In this document: one piece after another, positions 16,480-24,491 of the stretch
Numbering within the stretch: position 1 is the first letter of the stretch
How the letters are laid out: each line of letters starts with the position of its first letter
Origin: Apopatocola sp963618015
GTDB taxonomy: Bacteria > Bacillota > Clostridia > Oscillospirales > Oscillospiraceae
DNA: 64,000 nt
Assembly (NCBI GenBank): GCA_963618015.1
Contig: CAVEQS010000006.1
Coordinates: 11,637 to 75,636, forward strand
Direction: 5' to 3'
Notes under the pieces: generated by a model
Databases searched by the model: none
Told to the model about the DNA's origin: nothing
Seen by the model: only the letters and a program-made list of their open reading frames with translations
Translations under genes and position numbers: made by a program

Positions 16480-16511
16480 AAAACTCTCTGCCGCTTTTGG
16501 CAGAGAGTTTT
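16480..16511 (+). terminator. Terminator of the molybdenum hydroxylase operon
   Basis: AAAACTCTCTGCC, loop GCTTTT, GGCAGAGAGTTTT: a 13-bp stem with T-run. Confidence 0.88.
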
Positions 16512-16551
16512 TGATATAAAGAAAAATGTCCGCAAGAGAAAAACTTTTTTG

Positions 16552-16580
16552 TTGACAGCACGGCGAAACTATGGTAAGGT
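16552..16580 (+). promoter_or_regulatory. Promoter ahead of the glycine riboswitch
   Basis: TTGACA (16552-16557), 17-base spacer, TAAGGT (16575-16580). Start near 16587 gives a 247-base leader. Confidence 0.75.
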
Positions 16581-16609
16581 AACACTCGAATTCCATAGAA
16601 GCTTTCAGG

Positions 16610-16735
16610 ATCGATTGGAGAGACTGAAAGTGGAGGACACTCTGGAGAATCCCGTTTGATCGGGTGCCGAAGGTGCAAGGCTCGCATGCCGGGCCGAAAC
16701 TCTCAGGCAAAAGGACAGGGCAGAATCGTGATAGA
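16610..16735 (+). ncRNA. Glycine riboswitch
   Basis: The consensus elements CACTCTGGAGAA, GTGCCGAAGGTGCAAGG and AACTCTCAGGCAAAAGGACAG occur in order and spacing. Only one full aptamer is evident; the preceding GATTGGAGAGACTGAAAG may be part of P1 or a degenerate partner. A terminator hairpin 45 bases on forms the expression platform. Glycine binding would allow expression of the symporter downstream. Confidence 0.9.
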
Positions 16736-16781
16736 CCGCGAAAATGTACGGGGTATTTCCGAAACTGCATATTCTCTCCGG

Positions 16782-16807
16782 AGCTGCCGAAAAACCGGCA
16801 GCTTTTT
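16782..16807 (+). terminator. Riboswitch expression-platform terminator
   Basis: AGCTGCCG, A-rich loop, CGGCAGCT, then a T-run, placed between the glycine aptamer and the symporter ribosome site. Confidence 0.75.
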
Positions 16808-16833
16808 CTATTTATCTAAGGAGGATCCCGCAC

Positions 16834-18255
16834 ATGTTCACCGCCATCGAAAACGCGCTCTATCCCGTGGTATGCGATCTCAATGCATACCTTTCCAACT
16901 ATGTTCTCGTCTTTCTGCTCATCGCCGTCGGGCTCTGGTACTCGATCCGCACGCGCTTTGTGCAGGTTCGCTGCTTCGGCGAGGGGATGCGCCGCGTGTT
17001 CGGCAATCTCACGCTCCGCGGCGAAAAGCACGAGAGCGGCATGAGTTCCTTTCAGGCGCTCGCCACCGCCATTGCCGCGCAGGTCGGCACCGGCAACATC
17101 GTCGGTGCGTCCGGCGCCATTCTGACCGGCGGCCCCGGCGCCATCTTCTGGATGTGGATCATCGCCTTTTTCGGCATGGCCACCATCTATGCTGAGGCGA
17201 CGCTTGCGCTGACCACCCGGCAGGTCGATAAGGACGGCACGATCCACGGCGGCCCGGTGTATTACATCACAACCGCTTTTAAAGGCGGCTTCGGAAAGTT
17301 CCTCGCGGGCTTCTTCGCCGTCGCCATCATTCTCGCGCTCGGCTTCATGGGATGCATGGTGCAGTCCAACTCCATCGGCTCCACGTTTGAAACCGCGTTC
17401 GGTGTTCCGACGTGGGTCGTTGGTATTGCGCTCGTGCTTCTCTGCGGCGTCATCTTCCTCGGCGGCGTGCGCCGTCTTGCCGCCGTTGCGGAAAAGATCG
17501 TGCCGGTCATGGCAGCGCTCTTCCTCGCGGGCGCGCTTGTCGTGCTCATTGTCCGCATCCGGTACATCCCCGCGACATTCGGCATGATTTTCAAGTATGC
17601 CTTCCAGCCCCAGGCCATCATCGGCGGCGGCTTCGGCTATGCGCTGAAAACGGCGCTTTCGCAGGGCGCTAAGCGCGGTCTCTTCTCCAACGAGGCCGGC
17701 ATGGGCTCCACGCCCCACGCCCACGCGCAGGCGCACGTCAAGTCCCCGCACGAGCAGGGCGTTGTGGCGATGATCGGCGTATTTATGGACACGTTTGTCG
17801 TGCTCACGCTCAACGCGCTCGTCATCATCTCCACGCTCTATACGCCCGACGGCCCGCTCGCGAACGGCTACACCGGCAGCGTGACCGAGATCCTCGGCAA
17901 GAGCAATCTCGCGCAGACCGCGTTCGGCACCGTGTTCGGCAGCCGCTTCGGCGCAATTTTCGTGGCGGTGTGCCTCTTCTTCTTCGCGTTCTCCACGGTG
18001 CTGAGCTGGAATCTTTTCGGCAAGATCAACGTGATCTATCTCTTCGGCCGCGAAAATGCAAAGCGGAGCACGGCGGTCTATACGGTCATTGCCCTCGTGT
18101 TCATCTTCGCCGGAACGATGATGTCCAACGACCTCGTCTGGGAGCTCACCGATCTTTTCAACAACCTCATGGTGCTCCCGAACGCGCTCGCCCTCTTCGC
18201 TCTCACCGGCACGGTCGTTGCCATCGCGCGAAACAAAACAAAGGAACAATTGTAA
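16834..18255 (+). CDS. Sodium:alanine/glycine symporter (AGCS family)
   Basis: 473 residues from the ATG at 16834, after AAGGAGG. About 10-11 membrane segments. Family signatures are SSFQALATAIAAQVGTGNIVGASGAILTGGPGAIFWMW and the conserved KRGLFSNEAGMGSTPHAHA. It imports small neutral amino acids with sodium. The glycine riboswitch upstream makes glycine (perhaps alanine) the likely substrate and places it in a response to excess glycine. Confidence 0.93.
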   Translation: MFTAIENALYPVVCDLNAYLSNYVLVFLLIAVGLWYSIRTRFVQVRCFGEGMRRVFGNLTLRGEKHESGMSSFQALATAIAAQVGTGNIVGASGAILTGGPGAIFWMWIIAFFGMATIYAEATLALTTRQVDKDGTIHGGPVYYITTAFKGGFGKFLAGFFAVAIILALGFMGCMVQSNSIGSTFETAFGVPTWVVGIALVLLCGVIFLGGVRRLAAVAEKIVPVMAALFLAGALVVLIVRIRYIPATFGMIFKYAFQPQAIIGGGFGYALKTALSQGAKRGLFSNEAGMGSTPHAHAQAHVKSPHEQGVVAMIGVFMDTFVVLTLNALVIISTLYTPDGPLANGYTGSVTEILGKSNLAQTAFGTVFGSRFGAIFVAVCLFFFAFSTVLSWNLFGKINVIYLFGRENAKRSTAVYTVIALVFIFAGTMMSNDLVWELTDLFNNLMVLPNALALFALTGTVVAIARNKTKEQL

Positions 18256-18272
18256 AGTGTAAAAAAATAAGA

Positions 18273-18316
18273 GGCTCGCCGTCGTTTCCGATGCGAAACG
18301 GCGGCGAGCTTTTTTC
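18273..18316. terminator. Terminator between symporter and membrane-protein gene
   Basis: GGCTCGCCGTCGTTT pairs with AAACGGCGGCGAGC (one mismatch) and is followed by TTTTTT; it lies between convergent genes. Confidence 0.85.
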
Positions 18317-20042
18317 AATGCTGTACCGGCGTCAGGAAAATGCCGTCCGGCGTCGTTTCCGCCAGATACGAAAACCGTCGGCAGAACGTCTCGGTGAACG
18401 CCGCGTCCTTCGCGGCGGCCCAGACCACCATGGGGCGATTTTCCGGGTTGAGCGCGTAGTACATCTCCAGCCGGTCGAGCGCTGCATCGTCCAGACCGGA
18501 GAGCCACGGGGAATAGGCGGCGTTTTGATAAGCGCCCATGCTCATCCATGTATTGCCTGTGAGCACCAGAACACGCCCGCCGCCGCTGCGGCGCGCGAGC
18601 TCCGCCATGACGCGCTGGGTGGCCGCGTATTCCTCCGCTGCTTTCGGCTCGACGATAAGACCTTTGTGCGTTCCTTCCGTGATGGCCTCCGTCTGCTCGC
18701 GGATCGTTGCGCCCCAGAAAACGTTCCGGTAACGGAGGCAGGCCGCGCCGCCGATCTGCAAGAGCAGGAGCACGGCGAGCGCTGCGGCACGAAGCGGCCG
18801 TCTTTCCGGAAAGATCCGCTTCGCCGTGCGGAAAATGACTGCTATGCTGCACGGAACGGCGCTCGCTGCGGCGGAAAAGACCGCGTACTGCCCCTGATTG
18901 GAGCCGAGAATGACGAGCGCGGAATAGAGCATCCCCGGCAGCCACCACAGCAGCGCGATAGGCCGCACGGTGTCCGCGTCCAACGGCGGCGTGAGCACGA
19001 AGCAGAGCAGCGCGAGAGCATTCACGGCGTACATCATGAAGTTGGGCTGCGGCCAGAGCACGGCGTAGAGGAGTTCCGCCGCTGCCGTGAGAAGAGCTCC
19101 GGCGAGAAAGTACGCCGCAGCGTGCTTTTCCCGGTGCTTATCCAACCGCGCGGCAAGCGCGAGTGCAAACACCAGAAACAGACACGCGCCCGGCAGAGGA
19201 TGGGCGCGGTAGAACACATGGTATGGATACCGCAGCAGCAAGAGCAGCAGCGAGAGGGGAAACGATGTCTGCCCCGCGTGCTCCGGATCGGAGAAAATGC
19301 CGCGCAGCGCGGCGGGGAGCTTTGCAAGATCTGCGCCGCGGAGCCCGACAAGGAAAAACGCCGCCGCGAGGATCGCCGCGCCGAGCGTAAAAAGACCGAA
19401 CGCACGGGGCGAAAACGCGGGAAGACACCCCGGACGCTTTCGCAGCAGTACCGCGGCGATCGCGTACGAGAGATATACGAGCACCAGATACGGGCAGCAG
19501 AGCACCGCCCCGGCAAAGCACAGCCCGGCAAGGATGTACGCCGTGCGGCTATGCTCTCCCGTGGGGACGAGCAGCGCGCCGGCCAGTGCCAGAAAAAGCA
19601 CGCCGAACGAATTATAGCTGAGCGCGTTGATGCCGAACGGCGCATACACCGCGAGCGCGAGCGCGCCCGCCGCTGCCCCGGTGCGATCGTACCGCCGCAG
19701 CCGGAGATAGATAGCGGCGGAGACGAGACTCTGCACCGCCGCGAAAAGATACCGGAGTGCGAGATAGATGCCGTCCGTCCCGCCGCTCAGGCGCTCATAG
19801 AGCCGCACCGGCAGATAGAGCAGCACGCTCGAGAGCTGCGAAACGTGCCACTCGTCGATGAGCAGCCGGTCGCCCTGCGTCAGACGGCGGGCGATCGTGG
19901 GGTAGAACGATTCGTCGATGTTTGCAAACCCGTAGCGCGCACGCACGCAGAAAAACGCCGCGGCCGCCGCGAGCAGCAGAAAAAAGAGCGCGTCGCGGCG
20001 GTCGAGACGAGTTTTTCGCGCAGTATCACTCGATGGAGTCAT
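18315..20042 (-). CDS. Polytopic membrane protein, GT-C glycosyltransferase-like
   Basis: 575 residues from the ATG at 20042, which lies inside the end of the dCMP deaminase gene (17-base overlap). A basic N-terminus is followed by about 11-12 hydrophobic segments. After the first segment, the loop ANIDESFYPTIARRLTQGDRLLIDEW carries the acidic Asp-Glu pair found in GT39/PMT-type transferases that use polyprenyl-linked sugars. The C-terminal 110 residues are soluble. Sugar and acceptor are unknown. No strong ribosome site is seen, so coupling to the upstream gene is likely. Confidence 0.7.
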   Translation of the reverse strand: MTPSSDTARKTRLDRRDALFFLLLAAAAAFFCVRARYGFANIDESFYPTIARRLTQGDRLLIDEWHVSQLSSVLLYLPVRLYERLSGGTDGIYLALRYLFAAVQSLVSAAIYLRLRRYDRTGAAAGALALAVYAPFGINALSYNSFGVLFLALAGALLVPTGEHSRTAYILAGLCFAGAVLCCPYLVLVYLSYAIAAVLLRKRPGCLPAFSPRAFGLFTLGAAILAAAFFLVGLRGADLAKLPAALRGIFSDPEHAGQTSFPLSLLLLLLRYPYHVFYRAHPLPGACLFLVFALALAARLDKHREKHAAAYFLAGALLTAAAELLYAVLWPQPNFMMYAVNALALLCFVLTPPLDADTVRPIALLWWLPGMLYSALVILGSNQGQYAVFSAAASAVPCSIAVIFRTAKRIFPERRPLRAAALAVLLLLQIGGAACLRYRNVFWGATIREQTEAITEGTHKGLIVEPKAAEEYAATQRVMAELARRSGGGRVLVLTGNTWMSMGAYQNAAYSPWLSGLDDAALDRLEMYYALNPENRPMVVWAAAKDAAFTETFCRRFSYLAETTPDGIFLTPVQH

Positions 20043-20502
20043 CGTGATATACCCAGTCGCGGACGAGTGTGGTCGTGTACTCGTCGCGCCCGGTGCGGCA
20101 GACGACCTGCGCGATGCCGGCGTTGATGATGAGCCGGCGGCACATGGCGCACGGCGTCGTTTCCGGGTAGTAGTCGCCGGTGACGGCGTCGTGCCCGACA
20201 AGATAGAGCGTGGCGCCCATCATGTCGCGCCGCGCGGCGGAGATGATGGCGTTCGCCTCGGCGTGGACGCTGCGGCAGAGCTCATACCGCTCCCCGGCGG
20301 GGATGTTCAGCTCGCGCCGGGCGCAGTAGCCGAGATCGGAGCAGTTGCGCCGTCCGCGCGGCGCACCGTTGTAGCCGGTGGCGACGATCTCGTCGTCGCG
20401 CACGATGATCGCGCCGAACTGCCGCCGGAGACAGGTGCTGCGCTCCAGAGCGGCCTCGGCAATGTCGAGATAGTAATTCTCCTTGCTGCGGCGGTTGTCC
20501 AT
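20026..20502 (-). CDS. dCMP deaminase / cytidine-deoxycytidylate deaminase family
   Basis: 158 residues from the ATG at 20502, eight bases after AGGAG; an in-frame upstream extension is less likely. Zinc and catalytic signature: SVHAEANAI (His80-Ala-Glu82) and TPCAMCRRLIINAGI (Cys118, Cys121). Residues such as QFGAIIVRDDEIVATGYNGAPRG and NCSDLGYCARRELNIPAGE match the ComEB/dCMP deaminase group, which supplies dUMP for dTMP synthesis. Competence-type ComEB is a relative, but no com genes are near. Confidence 0.88.
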   Translation of the reverse strand: MDNRRSKENYYLDIAEAALERSTCLRRQFGAIIVRDDEIVATGYNGAPRGRRNCSDLGYCARRELNIPAGERYELCRSVHAEANAIISAARRDMMGATLYLVGHDAVTGDYYPETTPCAMCRRLIINAGIAQVVCRTGRDEYTTTLVRDWVYHDDSIE

Positions 20503-20636
20503 AGGTTTTTCTCCTATCTTTTTCTTTGTTATCCCGTCCATTTTACTCTGGCTGCACAAGTTTCGTCAATGCCCTTGTTTTTTCGTGAAAAAGATTATAA
20601 TATAAGTATTCCCTTGGAACGAAAGGAGGGCACGCC

Positions 20637-21242
20637 GTGCAGCAGAAAAACTATCAGCGGGAAATGGACGCGCTCATCGCGTCGCTCGATGCCCGCCCCC
20701 GGCTCCTTCTCCACAGCTGCTGCGGCCCGTGCTCAAGCGCGTGTCTCGAGCGGCTCGCGCCGCATTTCGATATCGACGTTTTCTTCTATAACCCGAACAT
20801 CCTCCCGGCGGAGGAGTGGGAAACGCGGCTCTTCTGGCAGAAGCACCTGCTGGAAACGGCGCCGTTCTGCGCAAATGTCGGGCTGATCGTCCCGGAGCGG
20901 GACGAGACGGCGTTTCGTCTTGCCGCGGCGGGGCTGGAAAGTGAGAGCGAGGGCGGCGCACGGTGCACCGAGTGCTTTGTCCTCCGTCTCTCGCGCACGG
21001 CGGAGGCCGCGCGCGAGGGCGGATACGACTATTTCGCCACAACGCTCACCGTCTCCCCGCACAAGAATGCCCCGCTCATCAACGCCATCGGCGAAAAGCT
21101 CGCCGGGGAATACGGCGTACCCTGGCTGCCGTCCGACTTTAAAAAGCGCGACGGCTACCGCCGGAGCATTGAACTTTCGCACGAATACGGACTGTACCGC
21201 CAGAGCTGGTGCGGCTGCGGTCTGCCCGAAGATATTTCGTAA
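20637..21242 (+). CDS. queH: Epoxyqueuosine reductase QueH
   Basis: 201 residues from GTG 20637 with AAGGAGG ahead. The DUF208 signature LLLHSCCGPCSSACLERL (Cys28, 29, 32) plus GARCTECFVLRL, TTLTVSPHKN and the C-terminal SWCGCG give the Fe-S and redox cysteines. QueH reduces epoxyqueuosine in tRNA to queuosine, the last modification step. A TATAAT at 20596-20601 is a likely promoter element. The next gene is a QueT-type precursor transporter, so this is a queuosine salvage pair. Confidence 0.9.
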   Translation: MQQKNYQREMDALIASLDARPRLLLHSCCGPCSSACLERLAPHFDIDVFFYNPNILPAEEWETRLFWQKHLLETAPFCANVGLIVPERDETAFRLAAAGLESESEGGARCTECFVLRLSRTAEAAREGGYDYFATTLTVSPHKNAPLINAIGEKLAGEYGVPWLPSDFKKRDGYRRSIELSHEYGLYRQSWCGCGLPEDIS

Positions 21243-21271
21243 TCACTAACCACAGAAAGAGGTACCCCGTC

Positions 21272-21808
21272 TTGAACAGCAACGATCTCCGCGAAAAGCT
21301 CATCATCCCCGCCGTCGTCGGCGCGCTCTATGCCGCGCTCACGATGCTCCTTGCCCCCATCAGTTACGGCAATCTGCAATTTCGTATCTCGGAAGCGCTG
21401 TGCGTGCTGCCGGTTTTCTTCCCGTATACGTCCGTCGGCCTGTTCCTCGGCTGCGCGCTCGCAAACATGATCTCCGCCGCCGGGATTTTGGACGTCATTT
21501 TCGGCTCTCTCGCCACGCTCGCGGCGGGGCTGTGCGCCGCGGCATGCGGGCGCGAGGCGCGCCGCACCGGCGCGCTGCCCTCCACGGCAAAGCGTGTTCT
21601 CGCGTGCCTGAGCCCCGTGGTCTGGAACGGCATCGTTATCGGCGCGGTGCTCGCGTGGAGCTTCGCGCGCGACGCCTTCTGGCCGAGCTTTCTGCTCTTC
21701 GGCGCGGAGGTCGCGCTCGGCGAGGCGGGCGTGTTGTTCCTGCTTGGCATGCCTCTCCTCGCGCTCATCCCCCGGATCTTTCATTTGGAAAGGAAGAACG
21801 CTGCATGA
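21272..21808 (+). CDS. queT: QueT-family queuosine precursor transporter
   Basis: 178 residues from TTG 21272 (AGAAAGAGG ahead); an upstream in-frame start would overlap queH. Five or six membrane segments. LIIPAVVGALYAALTMLLAPISYGNLQFRISEALCVLPVFFPYTSVGLFLGCALANM is characteristic of QueT, the substrate-binding S component of an ECF transporter for preQ-type bases. ECF A/A'/T subunits are not in the window and are presumably shared. Its stop overlaps the serine dehydratase start (ATGA). No preQ1 aptamer was seen. Confidence 0.82.
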   Translation: MNSNDLREKLIIPAVVGALYAALTMLLAPISYGNLQFRISEALCVLPVFFPYTSVGLFLGCALANMISAAGILDVIFGSLATLAAGLCAAACGREARRTGALPSTAKRVLACLSPVVWNGIVIGAVLAWSFARDAFWPSFLLFGAEVALGEAGVLFLLGMPLLALIPRIFHLERKNAA

Positions 21809-23010
21809 AATCGCTGCGTGAGCTCTACTCCGTCGGGCGAGGCCCGTCCAGCTCCCACACCATCGGACCCTGCCGCGCCTGCCGCCTGTTCCGCGCCGAG
21901 CACCCGGACGCCGACCGCTATGAGGTCACGCTCTTCGGCTCGCTCGCCCTGACCGGGCGCGGGCATCTGACCGATGTTGCCGTGCGCGACGCGCTCGCGC
22001 CGGTGCACACCGACATTCTCTGGAACACCGAGCGCACCGACCTGCCGCACCCGAACACGATGGAGCTGCGCGCGTATAAGAACGGCGCGCTCACCGGCGA
22101 GATGACCGCGCTTTCCGTCGGCGGCGGAGCGATCTCCATCCCCGGCCGCCCGGACACCGAGCTGCCGGAGATATACCCGGAGAAGAGCTATGCCGAGATC
22201 TCCGCCTTTTGCGGCGCGAACAAGCTTCGCTTGAGCGACTATGTATTCCTACGGGAGGGCGAGGGGATCCGCGAATATCTCTTCACCATCTGGAACACGA
22301 TGAAGCAGAGCGTTTCCGACGGTCTCACCCGCACCGGCGAACTGCCGGGAGGGCTGGAGGTCGAGCGCAAGGCGCAGTATCTCTACAACCGCCGCCATAT
22401 CGACGAGAGCCCGCAGACGCGGGAAAACCGGCTCGTGTGCGCGTATGCGTTCGCGGTGGCCGAGCAGAACGCCTCCGGCGGCGAGATCGTCACGGCGCCG
22501 ACGTGCGGCTCGAGCGGCGTTATGCCGGCAGCGCTGCTGTATATGCAGGAGGAGCGCGGCTTTTCCGACGAGGCCATGGTGCGCGCGCTGGCCGCGGGCG
22601 GCGTGATCGGAAATCTCATCAAGACAAACGCCTCCATTTCCGGCGCGGAGTGCGGCTGCCAGGCCGAAATCGGTTCGGCCTGCTCCATGACCGCCGCGGC
22701 GCTCGGCGAGCTTTTTGAAATGGGCCTCGGCCAGATCGGCTATGCTGCCGAGGTCGCCATGGAGCACCATCTCGGCCTTACATGCGACCCGATAGGGGGC
22801 CTGGTGCAGATCCCGTGCATCGAGCGCAACGCCGTGGCCGCGATGCGCGCCATCAACGCGCTGTCGCTCGCGAACTTCCTTTCCGAGACGAGCAAGATAT
22901 CGTTTGACACGGTTGTCCACACAATGTATGAGACCGGGCGGGACTTAAACCGCGTTTACCGCGAAACCGCCGAGGGCGGTCTTGCAAAAAACTATCACCC
23001 GGATAAATAA
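21805..23010 (+). CDS. sdaA: L-serine ammonia-lyase, iron-sulfur, single chain
   Basis: 401 residues from ATG 21805, coupled to queT. N-terminal beta domain (SVGRGPSSSHTIGPCRACRLF, LFGSLALTGRGHLTD) and C-terminal alpha domain (TAPTCGSSGVMPAALLYMQEE). Fe-S ligands are the cysteines in GAECGCQAEIGSACSMTAAA and LTCDPIGGLVQIPCIERNA. It converts serine to pyruvate and ammonia with a 4Fe-4S Lewis acid. The two chains, often separate in Bacillota, are fused here as in E. coli SdaA. No metabolic link to queuosine is evident. Confidence 0.93.
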   Translation: MKSLRELYSVGRGPSSSHTIGPCRACRLFRAEHPDADRYEVTLFGSLALTGRGHLTDVAVRDALAPVHTDILWNTERTDLPHPNTMELRAYKNGALTGEMTALSVGGGAISIPGRPDTELPEIYPEKSYAEISAFCGANKLRLSDYVFLREGEGIREYLFTIWNTMKQSVSDGLTRTGELPGGLEVERKAQYLYNRRHIDESPQTRENRLVCAYAFAVAEQNASGGEIVTAPTCGSSGVMPAALLYMQEERGFSDEAMVRALAAGGVIGNLIKTNASISGAECGCQAEIGSACSMTAAALGELFEMGLGQIGYAAEVAMEHHLGLTCDPIGGLVQIPCIERNAVAAMRAINALSLANFLSETSKISFDTVVHTMYETGRDLNRVYRETAEGGLAKNYHPDK

Positions 23011-23068
23011 CGGGCCGGAATCGTTAGTTTTCGTATATTTTTCGGCGGATTTCTTAACAAAAAACGGA

Positions 23069-23182
23069 TTGACGCGGTGTTTCCCACGTGCTATATTTTC
23101 GTTGTTCCCAAGGGAATCCCGGCAGCGGCGAGGCCGCGTGGTTTTCGTCCCTGCCGCAATGATATGAAAGGACGGAAAAACC
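23069..23182 (+). promoter_or_regulatory. Promoter and structured leader of the His-rich repeat gene
   Basis: TTGACG (23069-23074), 17-base spacer, TATATT (23092-23097). The leader of about 80 bases contains TTCCC-AA-GGGAA (23105-23116) and a nested hairpin (CGGCAG 23120-23125 with CTGCCG 23151-23156, enclosing CGGC-GAG-GCCG). GAAAGGA lies close to the ATG. The structure may be regulatory; it matches no class I recognise. Confidence 0.6.
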
Positions 23183-23518
23183 ATGAGCAAAGAAGAAAAG
23201 ATCCCCGAAACCAAGGCCGAAGAAAGAGCCGAAGAGTATGTCGAGACCGAATTCGTGAAGGAAATGGCCGTTGAGCCCGTGGAAGTTCCGGACGTTACCT
23301 ATGAAGGCGAGCTCGTTGGCTGGACGGAGCATATGCCCCATCATGAGGGTGAGCATCACGAACACCACGAGCACCACAAGGAAGACCCGGAAGAGCTCGT
23401 TGAGACCGAGTTTGTGAAGGAAATGGCCGTCGAGCCCGTAGAGGTTCCCGATGTCACCTACGAAGGCGAGCTCATCGGCTGGACGGAGCATATGCCCCAC
23501 CACGAGGAAAAGAAGTAA
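23183..23518 (+). CDS. Small acidic His-rich protein with a 35-residue duplication
   Basis: 111 residues, no signal peptide or membrane segment. Two nearly identical 35-residue units (21-55 and 74-108; ETEFVKEMAVEPVEV...PDVTYEGEL...GWTEHMPHHE) differ only at V/I. They are joined by EGEHHEHHEHHKEDPEELV. The DNA copies differ at many synonymous positions, so the protein sequence has been kept under selection. About 12 histidines and many acids suggest metal binding. I do not recognise the family. It has its own strong promoter, leader and terminator. Confidence 0.8.
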   Translation: MSKEEKIPETKAEERAEEYVETEFVKEMAVEPVEVPDVTYEGELVGWTEHMPHHEGEHHEHHEHHKEDPEELVETEFVKEMAVEPVEVPDVTYEGELIGWTEHMPHHEEKK

Positions 23519-23535
23519 TTTGTTGTCTACCGGCG

Positions 23536-23567
23536 GCCGGACACGTATGTGTCCGGCTGTCTTTTTT
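23536..23567 (+). terminator. Terminator after the His-rich repeat gene
   Basis: GCCGGACAC, loop GTAT, GTGTCCGGC, then TGTCTTTTTT. Confidence 0.85.
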
Positions 23568-23579
23568 GTGCAAAAAAGG

Positions 23580-23609
23580 TTGACACACTACGCCTTTTTA
23601 CTATATAAT
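23580..23609 (+). promoter_or_regulatory. rpmH operon promoter
   Basis: TTGACA (23580-23585), 18-base spacer, TATAAT (23604-23609); leader of about 85 bases to rpmH. Confidence 0.78.
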
Positions 23610-23702
23610 TCATATTTGTCTGATTATCTCTTATTCGCCATCTGCGCCGGAAAAACCGGTGTTGAGAATAATGGGAAAAAATTTGAAAGGATGTGTACCC
23701 CT

Positions 23703-23837
23703 ATGATCCGCACTTACCAGCCCAAGAAGCGCCAGCGTGCCAAGGAGCACGGCTTCCGCAAGAGAATGTCCACCGCCAACGGCCGCAAGGTCCTCTCCCG
23801 CCGCCGCGCCAAGGGCCGCAAGGAACTCACCGCCTGA
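23703..23837 (+). CDS. rpmH: Large ribosomal subunit protein bL34
   Basis: 44 residues, MIRTYQPKKRQRAKEHGFRK...GRKVLSRRRAKGRKELTA, the complete conserved bL34. The ATG at 23703 follows GAAAGGATG. First gene of the rpmH-rnpA-yidD-yidC-jag block. dnaA, which often lies divergently upstream, is not present here. Confidence 0.97.
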   Translation: MIRTYQPKKRQRAKEHGFRKRMSTANGRKVLSRRRAKGRKELTA

Positions 23838-23892
23838 GCACCCCTCTCGCCGGGAGCGATTCCATCCTCCGGTGAAAGGGACGTGAGCGCCA

Positions 23893-24243
23893 ATGGAGTT
23901 TACCGAAACCATTAAGAAAAATTACGAGTTCCGCCGCCTGTACGCCAAAGGGAAAAGCGCGGTCACGCCGACGCTCGTTGTGTATACCCGCCGGATGAGA
24001 TCCGACGGCAACCGCGTGGGCTTCACCGTCACTACCCGGCTCGGCCACGCCGTGACGCGCAACCGCGTCCGGCGGCGTCTGCGGGAGATCTACCGTCTCC
24101 ACGAGACCGAGCTGCGCCGCGGCGCGGAGCTTGTGGTTGTTGCGCGCTCGCGCAGCGTCACCGCTGCCTACAGCGAGCTGGAGCGGGATTTTCTCCGCGC
24201 CTGCCGCAAGCTCTCGCTGACGCTGGAGGAGACTGCCCAGTGA
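23893..24243 (+). CDS. rnpA: Ribonuclease P protein component
   Basis: 116 residues. The RnpA signature is RTNRNRVRRRLREIYR-like (GHAVTRNRVRRRLREIYRLHETELRRGAELVVVAR), preceded by KNYEFRRLYAKGKSAVTPTLVVY. It is the protein subunit of RNase P, which trims the 5' end of pre-tRNAs. It overlaps yidD by 4 bases. Confidence 0.95.
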   Translation: MEFTETIKKNYEFRRLYAKGKSAVTPTLVVYTRRMRSDGNRVGFTVTTRLGHAVTRNRVRRRLREIYRLHETELRRGAELVVVARSRSVTAAYSELERDFLRACRKLSLTLEETAQ

Positions 24244-24458
24244 AAGCTGTTCTTCTCTGGCTCATCCGTTTTTACCGGAAAAATATCTCTCCCCGAAAGC
24301 CTCCCTGCTGCCGGTTTATCCCGACATGCTCCCAGTACGCGCTGGAAGCCATCGAGAAGTACGGCGCTGCCAAGGGAGGCTGGCTCGCATTCAAGCGCAT
24401 CTGCCGGTGCCATCCGTTTCACACCGGCGAACACGATTTCTATGACCCTGTGCCCTGA
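24240..24458 (+). CDS. yidD: Membrane protein insertion efficiency factor YidD
   Basis: 72 residues: KAVLLWLIRFYRKNISPRKPPCCRFIPTCSQYALEAIEKYGAAKGGWLAFKRICRCHPF is the full YidD domain with its conserved cysteines. It is a membrane-associated helper of YidC. GTG start overlapping the rnpA stop, as is usual in this block. Confidence 0.95.
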   Translation: MKAVLLWLIRFYRKNISPRKPPCCRFIPTCSQYALEAIEKYGAAKGGWLAFKRICRCHPFHTGEHDFYDPVP

Positions 24459-24491
24459 ACGGGCAACGCTGAAAGACGGGAGTTACTTTCT

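Noticed and set aside
16816..18948. A 710-codon minus-strand open frame
   Set aside because: Antisense to the AGCS symporter and running through a terminator; composition is that of a shadow.
17970..20126. A 718-codon plus-strand open frame
   Set aside because: Antisense to the GT-C-like membrane protein; extremely Arg-rich.
21243..21271. PreQ1 riboswitch before queT
   Set aside because: Only 29 bases separate queH and queT and no aptamer-like sequence is present.
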